Shown here one piece after another: positions 53,341 through 64,000 of a stretch of 64,000 nt of DNA. Both the position numbers and the translations under genes were made by a program. The stretch is from assembly GCF_051401765.1 (NCBI RefSeq), contig NW_027480440.1:5456001-5520000 (forward strand). Reading direction: 5' to 3'. The stretch is from Calliopsis andreniformis. Lineage: Eukaryota > Arthropoda > Insecta > Hymenoptera > Andrenidae. The notes under the pieces were generated by a model that was not told the origin of the DNA, did not search any database, and was given only the letters and a program-made list of their open reading frames with translations. Each line of letters starts with the position of its first letter. Position 1 is the first letter of the stretch.

Positions 53341-56300
53341 CAATCCTCAATCTTCAATCCTCAATACTCAATCTTCAATCCTCAATCCTCAATGCTCAAT
53401 CCTCAATCCTCAATACTCAAACGTCAGTCTTCAATCCTCAACACTCAATCATCAATCCTCAATCCCCAATCCTCAATCCTCAATCCTCATTCTTCAATCT
53501 TCAATACCCAATCCTCAATCTTCAATCCTCAATCCTCAATCCTCAATTCTAAATCCTCAATCCTCAGTCCTCAGTCCTCAAACATCAATCCTCAACCCTC
53601 AGCCCTCATCCTCAATCCTCCATCCACAATCCTCAATCCTCAATCCTCAATCTTCAATCTTCAATCCTCAATACTCAATCATCAATCCTCAATCCTCAGT
53701 CCTCAAACCCCAATTCTGAATCCTCAATCCTGAATCCTCAATCTTCAGCCCTCAGTACTCAACAATCAGTTGTCAATCCTCAATCCTCAATAGAATATAC
53801 TCAATTCACAGCTTTCAATACACAATACTCAATCGGCAATCTTGAAATCTCTATCCACAAACATCAATTCTCATCACTCAACCCTCAGCACTCAGTCCCC
53901 AATCGTCAATCTTCTATCCTCAATCCTCAATCGTCAATCCACAATCCTCAATCTTCAATCCTCAATACTCAATCTTCAATCCTCTATCCTCAACCCTCAA
54001 TCCTCAATCCTCAACACTCAAACGTCAGTCTTCAATCCTCAACACTCAATCTTCAATCCTCAATCCCCAATCCTCAATCCTCAATCCTCATTCTTCAATC
54101 TTCAATACCCAATCCACAATCTTCAATCCTCAATCCTCAATCCTCAATTCTAAATCCTCAATCCTCAGTCCTCAGTCCTCAAACATCAATCCTCAACCCT
54201 CAGCCCTCATCCTCAATCCTCAATCCACAATCCTCAATCCTCAATCCTCAATCTTCAATCTTCAATCCTCAATACTCAATCATCAATCCTCAATCCTCAG
54301 TCCTCAAACCCCAATTCTGAATCCTCAATCCTGAATCCTCAATCTTCAGCCCTCAGTACTCAACAATCAGTTGTCAATCCTCAATCCTCAATAGAATATA
54401 CTCAATTCACAGCTTTCAATACACAATACTCAATCGGCAATCTTCAAATCTCTATCCACAAACATCAATTCTCATCACTCAATCCTCAATCCTCAATCTT
54501 CAATCCTCAATACTCAATCTTCAGTCCTCAATCCTCAATCCTCAATCCTCAATGCTCAATCCTCAATCCTCAATACTCAACACACAACCCTCAACCATCA
54601 ATCCTCAATACTCAACCATCAATCCTCAATTCTCAATACTCAATCTTCAATTCTCAATCTTCGATCCTCTATACTGAATCTTCAATCCTCAATCCTCAAT
54701 CCTCAATCCTCAATCCTCAATCCTCAATCTTCAATCCTCAATACTCAATCTTCAATCCTCAATCCTCAATGCTCAATCCTCAATCCTCAATACTCAAACG
54801 TCAGTCTTCAATCCTCAACACTCAATCATCAATCCTCAATCCCCAATCCTCAATCCTCAATCCTCATTCTTCAATCTTCAATACCCAATCCTCAATCTTC
54901 AATCCTCAATCCTCAATACTCAATTCTAAATCCTCAATCCTCAGTCCTCAGTCCTCAAACATCAATCCTCAACCCTCAGCCCTCATCCTCAATCCTCAAT
55001 CCACAATCCTCAATCCTCAATCCTCAATCTTCAATCTTCAATCCTCAATACTCAATCATCAATCCTCAATCCTCAGTCCTCAAACCCCAATTCTGAATCC
55101 TCAATCCTGAATCCTCAATCTTCAGCCCTCAGTACTCAACAATCAGTTGTCAATCCTCAATCCTCAATAGAATATACTCAATTCACAGCTTTCAATACAC
55201 AATACTCAATCGGCAATCTTGAAATCTCTATCCACAACCATCAATTCTCATCACTCAACCCTCAGCACTCAGTCCCCAATCGTCAATCTTCAATCCTCAA
55301 TCCTCAATCCTCATACTCAATCCTCAATCTTCAATCATCAATCCTCAATACTCAATCTTCAATCCTCAATCCCGAATCCTCAATCCTCAATCCTCAATCC
55401 TCAATCAACAATACTCAATCTTCAATAATCAATCCTCTATCCTCAATCCTCAATCCTCAATACTCAACCATCAAGCCTCAATTCTCAATACTCAATAGAA
55501 TATCCTGAATTCACAGGATTCAATACTCAAGCATCAATCCTCAACCCTCAGCCCTCATTCTCAATCCTCAATCCTCAATCCTCAATCCTCAATTTTCAAT
55601 CCTCAATCCTCAACCCTCAGTCCTCATCCTCAATTCTCAATTCTCAGTCCTCAATTCTCAACCCCCAATCTTCAATCCTCAATAATCAATCTCCAATCCT
55701 AGATCCCCAATGCCCAATCCCCAATCCTTAATCCTCAATCCCCGGCCCTCAATCTTAAATCCTCAATGCTCAATCCTCAATCCTCAATCCTCAGTCCTCA
55801 ATCCTCAATCCTCAATTCGCAGTCCTCAATCTTGAATCCTCAATACTCAATATTCAATCCTAAATTCTCAATCCTGAAATCCTCAATCCTGAATATTCAA
55901 CACACAACCCTCTACCTTCAATCCTCAATACTCAACCCTCAATCCTCAACTCTCAATACTCAATCATCAGTCTTCAATCCTCCACACTCAATCTTCAATC
56001 CTCAATCCTCAATCTACAATCCTCAATACTCAATCTTCAATCCTCAACCCTCAATCCTCAATCCTCAATCCTCAATCTTCAATCCTCAATCCTCGATCCT
56101 CAATTCTCAATCCTCAATCCTCAATCCTCAATCCTCAGACCTCAAACATCAATACTCAACCCTCAATACTCAGTCTTCAATCCTCGATCCTCAATGCTCA
56201 ATCCTCAATCCTCAATACTCAAACGTCAGTTTTCAATCCTCAACACTCAATCTTCAATCCTCAATCCCCAATCCTCAATCCTCAATCCTCACTCTCCAAT

Positions 56301-59300
56301 CTTCAATACCCAATCCTCAATCTTCAATCCTCAATCCTCAATCCTCAATTCTCAATCCTCAATCCTCAGTCCTCAGTCCTCAGACATCAATCCTGAACCC
56401 TCAGCCCTCATCCTCAATCCTCAATCCTCAATTCTCAATCCTCGATCCTCAATCTTCGGACCTCAAACATCAATACTCAACCCTCAGTCCTCGTCCACAA
56501 TCCACAACCCTCAATCCTCAATCCTCAATCTTCAATCCTCAATACTCAATCCTCAATAATCAACCCTCAACACTCAGTCCTCAATCCTCAATCCTCAATC
56601 CTCAATCGTCAATCCTCAATCCCCAATCCTCAATCTTCAATCCTCAATCCTCGATCCTCAATTCTCAATCCTCAATCCCCAATCCTCAATCTTCAATCCT
56701 CAATCCTCGATCCTCAGTCCTCAATCCTCAATCCTCAATCTTCAATCCTCAATACTCAATCGTCAGTCTTCAATCCTCAACACTCAATCTTCAATCCTCA
56801 ATCCCCAATCCTCAATCCTCAATCCTCATTCTTCAATCCTCAATACCCAATCCTCAATCTTCAATCCTCAATCCTCAATCCTCAACTATCAATCCTCAGT
56901 CCTCAGTCCTCAGTCCTCAAACATCAATCCTCAACCCTGAGCCCTCATCCCCAATCCTCAATCGTCAATCCTCGATCCTCAATCCTCAATCTTCTATCTT
57001 CAATCCTCAATACTCAATCTTCAATCCTCAATCCTCAGTCCTCAAACCACAATTCTGAATCCTCAATCCTGAATCCTCAATCTTCAATCCACACACCTCA
57101 ACCATCAATGCTCAATTCTCAATACTCAACAGAATATCCTGAATTCTCAGTTTTCAATACTCAATCCCCAATCTTCAATTTTCAAATCTCAATCCACAAA
57201 CATCAATTCTCATGACTCAACCCTCAACACTCAGTCCTCAATCTTCAATCCTCAATCCTCAATCCTCAATCGTCAATCCTCAATTCCCTATCCTCTATCA
57301 TCAATCCTCAATCCTCAATCCTCAATCCTCAATCCTCAATCCTCAATCTTCAATCCTCAAAAATCAATCTTCAATTTCAATCCTCAATCCTCAATCCTCA
57401 ATCCTCAATCCTCAATCCGCAATCCTCAATCTTCAATCCTCAATACTCAATCCTCAATCCTCAATCCTCAATCATGAAATCCTCAATCCTCAATCCTCAA
57501 TCAACAATACTCAATCTTCAATAATCAATCCTCTATCCTCAATCCTCAATCCTCAATACTCATCCATCAAGCCTCAATTCTCAATACTCAATAGAATATC
57601 CTGAATTCACAGGATTCAATACTCAAACATCAATCCTCAACCCTCAGCCCTCATTCTCAATCCTCAATCCTCAATCCTCAATCGTCAATTTTCAATCCTC
57701 AATCCTCAACCCTCAGTCCTCATCCTCAATTCTCAATACTCAATCCTCAATTCTCAACCCCCAATCTTCAATCCTCAATAATCAATCTCCTATCCTAGAT
57801 CCCCAATGCCCAATCCCCAATCCTTAATCCTCAATCTTCAATCCTCAATCCCCGGTCCTCAATCTTAAATCCTCAATGCTCAATCCTCAATCCTCAATCC
57901 TCAGTCCTCAATCCTCAATCCTCAATTCGCAGTCCTCAATCTTGAATACTCAATACTCAATATTCAATCCTAAATCCTCAATCCTGAAATCCTCAATCCT
58001 CAATATTCAACACACAACCCTCAACATTCAATCCTCAATACTCAACCCTCAATCCTCAATTCTCAATACTCAATCATCAGTCTTCAATCCTCCACACTCA
58101 ATCTTCAATCCTCAATCCTCAATCTTCAATCCTCAATACTCAATCTTCAATGCTCAACCCTCAATTCTCAATCCTCAATCCTCAATCCTCAGACTTCAAA
58201 CATCAATACTCAACCCTCAATACTCAGTCTTCAATCCTCGATCCTCAATGCTCAATCCTCAATCCTCAATACTCAAACGTCAGTTTTCAATCCTCAACAC
58301 TCAATCTTCAATCCTCAATCCCCAATCCTCAATCCTCAATCCTCACTCTCCAATCTTCAATACCCAATCCTCAATCTTCAATCCTCAATCCTCAATCCTC
58401 AATTCTCAATCCTCAATCCTCAGTCCTCAGTCCTCAGACATCAATCCTGAACCCTCAGCCCTCATCCTCAATCCTCAATCCACAATCCTCAATCCTCAAT
58501 CCTCAATCTTCAATCTTCAATCCTCATTACTCAATCATCAATCCTCAACCCTCAGTCCTCAAACCTCGATCCTCAATTCTCAATCCTCAATCATCGATCT
58601 TCAATCCTCAATACTCAATCTTCAATCTTCGATCCTCAACCCTCAATTCTCAATCCTCAGTCCGCAATCCTCAATCTTCAATTCTCAATACTCAATCTTC
58701 AATCCTCAATCCTCAATCCTGAGATGCTCAATCCTCAATATTCAACACACAACCCTCAAACTTCAATCCTCAATACTCAACCATCAATCCTCATTCTCAA
58801 TACTCAATCGTCAGCCTTCAATCCTCAATCCTCAATCCCCAATCAACAATCCTCAATCTTCAATACTCAAACCTCAATACTCAATCTGCAATCCTCAATA
58901 CTCAATCCTCAATCCTCAATCGTCAATCCTCAAACCCCAATCCTCTATCATCAATACTCAATCCTCAATACTCAATCCTCAATCCTCAATCCTCAATCTT
59001 CAATCCTCAGTACTCAACCTTCTGTCTGCAATCCTCAATCCTCAATCCTCAATCCTCAATCCACAATCCGCAATCTTCAATCCTCCATACGCAATCTTCA
59101 ATCCTCAATCCTCAATCCTAAAATCCTCAATCCTCAATATTCAACACACAATCCTCAACCACCAATCCTCAATACTCAACCATCAATGCTCAATTCTCAA
59201 TACTCAATAGAATATCCTGAATACTCAGTGTTCAATACTCAATCCACAATATTCAATAATCAAATCTCAATCCTCAAACCTCATTTCTCAACACTCAAAC

Positions 59301-60463
59301 CTCAACACTCAGTCCTCTCTCTTCAATCCTCCATCCTCAATCCTCAATCCTCAAGAGTCAATCCTCCATCCTGAATATTCAAACCTCAATTCTCAGTCCT
59401 CAAACCTCAATGCCGAATCCTCAACTTTGAATCCTCAATCTTCAGCCCTCGGTCCTCAACAATCAATTGTCAATCCTCAATCCTCAATAGAATACCCTCA
59501 ATTCACAGCATTCAGTACTCAATCACCATTCCTCAAACTTCAAATCTCAATCCACAAACATCAACTCTCATCATTCAACCCTCAACACTCAGTCCTCAAT
59601 CTTCAATACCCAATCCTCAATCCTCAATCTTCAATCCTCAATACACAATCTTCAATCCTCAATCCTCAATTCTCAGTCCTCAATACTCAATCCTCAATCG
59701 TCAATCCTCAATCCCCAATCCTCAATCTTCAATCCTCAATCCTCGATCCTCAATTCTCAATCCTCAATCCCCAATCCTCAATCTTCAATCCTCAATCCTC
59801 GATCCTCAATCCTCAATCCTCAATCCTCAATCCTCAATCCTCAATACTCAATCCTCAATCCTCAATCCTCAATCCTCAATCTTCAATCCTCAATACTCAA
59901 TCTTCAATCCTGAATCCTCATTCTTCAGCCCTCAGTCCTCAACAATCAGTCGTCAATCCTCAATCCTCAATAGAATATCATCAATTCACAGTTTTCAATA
60001 CTCAATACTCAATCTGCAATCTTCAAATCTCTATCCACAAACATCAATTCTCATCACTCAACCCTCAACACTCAGTCCTCAATCCTGAATCCTCAATCCT
60101 CAATCATCAATCCTCAATCCCCAATCCTTAATCTTCAATCCTCAATCCTCGATCCTCAATTCTCAATCCTCAATCCTCAATCTTCAGACCTCAAACATCA
60201 ATACTCAACCCTCAGTCCTCGTCCACAATCCACAACCCTCAATCCTCAATCCTCAATCTTCAATCCTCAATACTCAATCCTCAATAATCAACCCTCAACA
60301 CTCAGTCCTCAATCCTCAATCCTCAATCCTCAATCCTCAATCATCAATCCTCAATCCCCAATCCTCAATCTTCAATCCTCAATCCTCGATCCTCAATTCT
60401 CAATCCTCAATCCCCAATCCTCAATCTTCAATCCTCAATCCTCGATCCTCAATCCTCAATCCT
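53341..60463 (+). repeat. 7,123-bp higher-order unit, copy 1
   Basis: All landmarks from 53392 to at least 56559 recur exactly 7,123 bp downstream: 53392 to 60515, 53842 to 60965, 54769 to 61892, 55219 to 62342, 55766 to 62889, 56194 to 63317. The unit has M4 cassettes at 53789, 54390 and 55166, two anchors (55766 and 57876), an M7 cassette near 57107, an M1/M5 hybrid at 59186 and M2 at 59427. The left boundary is where similarity to the region before 60,463 fails, and is approximate. A GTCCACAATCC variant near 56490 and 60220 also links two points inside this unit. Confidence 0.87.
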
Positions 60464-63400
60464 CAATCCTCAATCTTCAATCCTCAATACTCAATCTTCA
60501 ATCCTCAATCCTCAATGCTCAATCCTCAATCCTCAATACTCAAACGTCAGTCTTCAATCCTCAACACTCAATCATCAATCCTCAATCCCCAATCCTCAAT
60601 CCTCAATCCTCATTCTTCAATCTTCAATACCCAATCCTCAATCTTCAATCCTCAATCCTCAATCCTCAATTCTAAATCCTCAATCCTCAGTCCTCAGTCC
60701 TCAAACATCAATCCTCAACCCTCAGCCCTCATCCTCAATCCTCCATCCACAATCCTCAATCCTCAATCCTCAATCTTCAATCTTCAATCCTCAATACTCA
60801 ATCATCAATCCTCAATCCTCAGTCCTCAAACCCCAATTCTGAATCCTCAATCCTGAATCCTCAATCTTCAGCCCTCAGTACTCAACAATCAGTTGTCAAT
60901 CCTCAATCCTCAATAGAATATACTCAATTCACAGCTTTCAATACACAATACTCAATCGGCAATCTTGAAATCTCTATCCACAAACATCAATTCTCATCAC
61001 TCAACCCTCAGCACTCAGTCCCCAATCGTCAATCTTCTATCCTCAATCCTCAATCGTCAATCCACAATCCTCAATCTTCAATCCTCAATACTCAATCTTC
61101 AATCCTCTATCCTCAACCCTCAATCCTCAATCCTCAACACTCAAACGTCAGTCTTCAATCCTCAACACTCAATCTTCAATCCTCAATCCCCAATCCTCAA
61201 TCCTCAATCCTCATTCTTCAATCTTCAATACCCAATCCACAATCTTCAATCCTCAATCCTCAATCCTCAATTCTAAATCCTCAATCCTCAGTCCTCAGTC
61301 CTCAAACATCAATCCTCAACCCTCAGCCCTCATCCTCAATCCTCAATCCACAATCCTCAATCCTCAATCCTCAATCTTCAATCTTCAATCCTCAATACTC
61401 AATCATCAATCCTCAATCCTCAGTCCTCAAACCCCAATTCTGAATCCTCAATCCTGAATCCTCAATCTTCAGCCCTCAGTACTCAACAATCAGTTGTCAA
61501 TCCTCAATCCTCAATAGAATATACTCAATTCACAGCTTTCAATACACAATACTCAATCGGCAATCTTCAAATCTCTATCCACAAACATCAATTCTCATCA
61601 CTCAATCCTCAATCCTCAATCTTCAATCCTCAATACTCAATCTTCAGTCCTCAATCCTCAATCCTCAATCCTCAATGCTCAATCCTCAATCCTCAATACT
61701 CAACACACAACCCTCAACCACCAATCCTCAATACTCAACCATCAATCCTCAATTCTCAATACTCAATCTTCAATTCTCAATCTTCGATCCTCTATACTGA
61801 ATCTTCAATCCTCAATCCTCAATCCTCAATCCTCAATCCTCAATCCTCAATCTTCAATCCTCAATACTCAATCTTCAATCCTCAATCCTCAATGCTCAAT
61901 CCTCAATCCTCAATACTCAAACGTCAGTCTTCAATCCTCAACACTCAATCATCAATCCTCAATCCCCAATCCTCAATCCTCAATCCTCATTCTTCAATCT
62001 TCAATACCCAATCCTCAATCTTCAATCCTCAATCCTCAATACTCAATTCTAAATCCTCAATCCTCAGTCCTCAGTCCTCAAACATCAATCCTCAACCCTC
62101 AGCCCTCATCCTCAATCCTCAATCCACAATCCTCAATCCTCAATCCTCAATCTTCAATCTTCAATCCTCAATACTCAATCATCAATCCTCAATCCTCAGT
62201 CCTCAAACCCCAATTCTGAATCCTCAATCCTGAATCCTCAATCTTCAGCCCTCAGTACTCAACAATCAGTTGTCAATCCTCAATCCTCAATAGAATATAC
62301 TCAATTCACAGCTTTCAATACACAATACTCAATCGGCAATCTTGAAATCTCTATCCACAAACATCAATTCTCATCACTCAACCCTCAGCACTCAGTCCCC
62401 AATCGTCAATCTTCAATCCTCAATCCTCAATCCTCATACTCAATCCTCAATCTTCAATCATCAATCCTCAATACTCAATCTTCAATCCTCAATCCCGAAT
62501 CCTCAATCCTCAATCCTCAATCCTCAATCAACAATACTCAATCTTCAATAATCAATCCTCTATCCTCAATCCTCAATCCTCAATACTCAACCATCAAGCC
62601 TCAATTCTCAATACTCAATAGAATATCCTGAATTCACAGGATTCAATACTCAAGCATCAATCCTCAACCCTCAGCCCTCATTCTCAATCCTCAATCCTCA
62701 ATCCTCAATCCTCAATTTTCAATCCTCAATCCTCAACCCTCAGTCCTCATCCTCAATTCTCAATTCTCAGTCCTCAATTCTCAACCCCCAATCTTCAATC
62801 CTCAATAATCAATCTCCAATCCTAGATCCCCAATGCCCAATCCCCAATCCTTAATCCTCAATCCCCGGCCCTCAATCTTAAATCCTCAATGCTCAATCCT
62901 CAATCCTCAATCCTCAGTCCTCAATCCTCAATCCTCAATTCGCAGTCCTCAATCTTGAATCCTCAATACTCAATATTCAATCCTAAATTCTCAATCCTGA
63001 AATCCTCAATCCTGAATATTCAACACACAACCCTCTACCTTCAATCCTCAATACTCAACCCTCAATCCTCAACTCTCAATACTCAATCATCAGTCTTCAA
63101 TCCTCCACACTCAATCTTCAATCCTCAATCCTCAATCTACAATCCTCAATACTCAATCTTCAATCCTCAACCCTCAATCCTCAATCCTCAATCCTCAATC
63201 TTCAATCCTCAATCCTCGATCCTCAATTCTCAATCCTCAATCCTCAATCCTCAATCCTCAGACCTCAAACATCAATACTCAACCCTCAATACTCAGTCTT
63301 CAATCCTCGATCCTCAATGCTCAATCCTCAATCCTCAATACTCAAACGTCAGTTTTCAATCCTCAACACTCAATCTTCAATCCTCAATCCCCAATCCTCA

Positions 63401-64000
63401 ATCCTCAATCCTCACTCTCCAATCTTCAATACCCAATCCTCAATCTTCAATCCTCAATCCTCAATCCTCAATTCTCAATCCTCAATCCTCAGTCCTCAGT
63501 CCTCAGACATCAATCCTGAACCCTCAGCCCTCATCCTCAATCCTCAATCCTCAATTCTCAATCCTCGATCCTCAATCTTCGGACCTCAAACATCAATACT
63601 CAACCCTCAGTCCTCGTCCACAATCCACAACCCTCAATCCTCAATCCTCAATCTTCAATCCTCAATACTCAATCCTCAATAATCAACCCTCAACACTCAG
63701 TCCTCAATCCTCAATCCTCAATCCTCAATCATCAATCCTCAATCCCCAATCCTCAATCTTCAATCCTCAATCCTCGATCCTCAATTCTCAATCCTCAATC
63801 CCCAATCCTCAATCTTCAATCCTCAATCCTCGATCCTCAGTCCTCAATCCTCAATCCTCAATCTTCAATCCTCAATACTCAATCGTCAGTCTTCAATCCT
63901 CAACACTCAATCTTCAATCCTCAATCCCCAATCCTCAATCCTCAATCCTCATTCTTCAATCCTCAATACCCAATCCTCAATCTTCAATCCTCAATCCTCA
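60464..64000 (+). repeat. 7,123-bp higher-order unit, copy 2 (cut by the window end)
   Basis: This follows copy 1 base for base at a constant offset to the last base of the window (64000 corresponds to about 56877). I noticed very few differences; one is CATCAATCC near 63729 for CGTCAATCC near 56606. The remaining ~3.6 kb of the unit must lie outside. The open frame starting at 62889 would continue past the edge, as its partner at 55766 does; it is not a gene. Confidence 0.87.

Larger units (their letters stand above)
1..64000 (+). repeat. Heptanucleotide satellite array, unit TCAATCC (GGATTGA on the complement)
   Basis: The whole window is head-to-tail copies of a 7-bp unit, TCAATCC, with point variants and occasional one-base phase slips. 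The orientation never changes: I see no tract of the reverse complement on the + strand. The consensus has no G, so the + strand is very poor in G and carries a strong C/G skew. The most conserved part is CAAT; most variation falls on the CCT before it. The sequence starts and stops within the repeat, so both array ends lie outside. I see no promoter, terminator, tRNA, rRNA, CRISPR spacer structure or transposon end. The presence and period of the satellite are read directly. Assignment to eukaryotic heterochromatin is inferred from array length and HOR organisation. The species and chromosomal location are unknown. Confidence 0.97.

Noticed and set aside
1..64000. Telomeric repeat array
   Set aside because: The G-rich strand GGATTGA is not a telomere repeat I recognise (compare TTAGGG, TTTAGGG, TTAGG). 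The strong degeneracy and multi-kb HORs also differ from telomerase-made DNA. A subtelomeric location remains possible.
1..64000. CRISPR array
   Set aside because: There are no conserved 24-40-bp repeats alternating with unique spacers, and no cas genes. The periodicity is 7 bp and continuous.
1..64000. Coiled-coil or structural heptad-repeat protein
   Set aside because: The seven-residue period comes from 3 x 7 bp. Each period contains Pro and Asn, which do not suit a coiled coil, and no coding evidence exists.
1..64000. Genes on the reverse strand
   Set aside because: The complement has TGA once per 21 bp in every frame, so no substantial frame exists, and I saw no tRNA- or rRNA-like segment on either strand.

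Overview
The whole 64-kb window is one uninterrupted satellite DNA array. Its unit is a 7-bp repeat, TCAATCC on the + strand (GGATTGA on the other), always in the same orientation. I find no unique sequence, no credible protein gene, no RNA gene and no recognisable transposon. It begins and ends inside the repeat, so the real array is longer than 64 kb. A simple-sequence satellite this long, with nested higher-order repeats (HORs), indicates a eukaryotic heterochromatic locus (pericentromeric, subtelomeric, or on a sex or B chromosome). The species cannot be named from the sequence.

The heptamer is degenerate. Common variants are CTTCAAT, ACTCAAT, CCACAAT, CCGCAAT, CCCCAAT, CCTCAGT, CATCAAT, CGTCAAT, CCTGAAT, and CTCAACC or CTCAAAC. 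Every few hundred bases there is a more diverged cassette of about 100-170 bp. It is built around AGAATA, a TTCACAG-like or CTCAG-like element, and CCACAAACATCA. These cassettes fall into families with diagnostic substitutions, which makes it possible to read the larger structure.

Layout. (1) 1-6465: the segment least like the rest, without a clean long-range repeat. (2) 6466-15300: two copies of a ~4.55-4.66-kb unit. (3) 15301-15738: short junction. (4) 15739-20463: a nearly identical 2,359/2,366-bp tandem duplication. (5) 20464-39740: an ~8-kb HOR, made of a preceding part-copy, units A (8,225 bp) and B (8,006 bp) and a partial unit C. (6) 39741-40558: junction. (7) 40559-53340: units of 4,878 bp, then 4,633 bp, then part of a third. 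(8) 53341-64000: a 7,123-bp unit followed by the first half of a second copy, cut off by the window end.

Open reading frames on the + strand are by-products of the repeat. Seven is not divisible by three and the unit has no stop codon, so all three frames read the same heptapeptide ILNPQSS. The complementary strand meets TGA every 21 bp in every frame. No genes are annotated for this reason. The points of interest are the array's size and purity, its nested HORs with readable indels and a conversion-like patch, the strand asymmetry, and the frame-independent translation. I found no sign of a new enzymatic or defence system.
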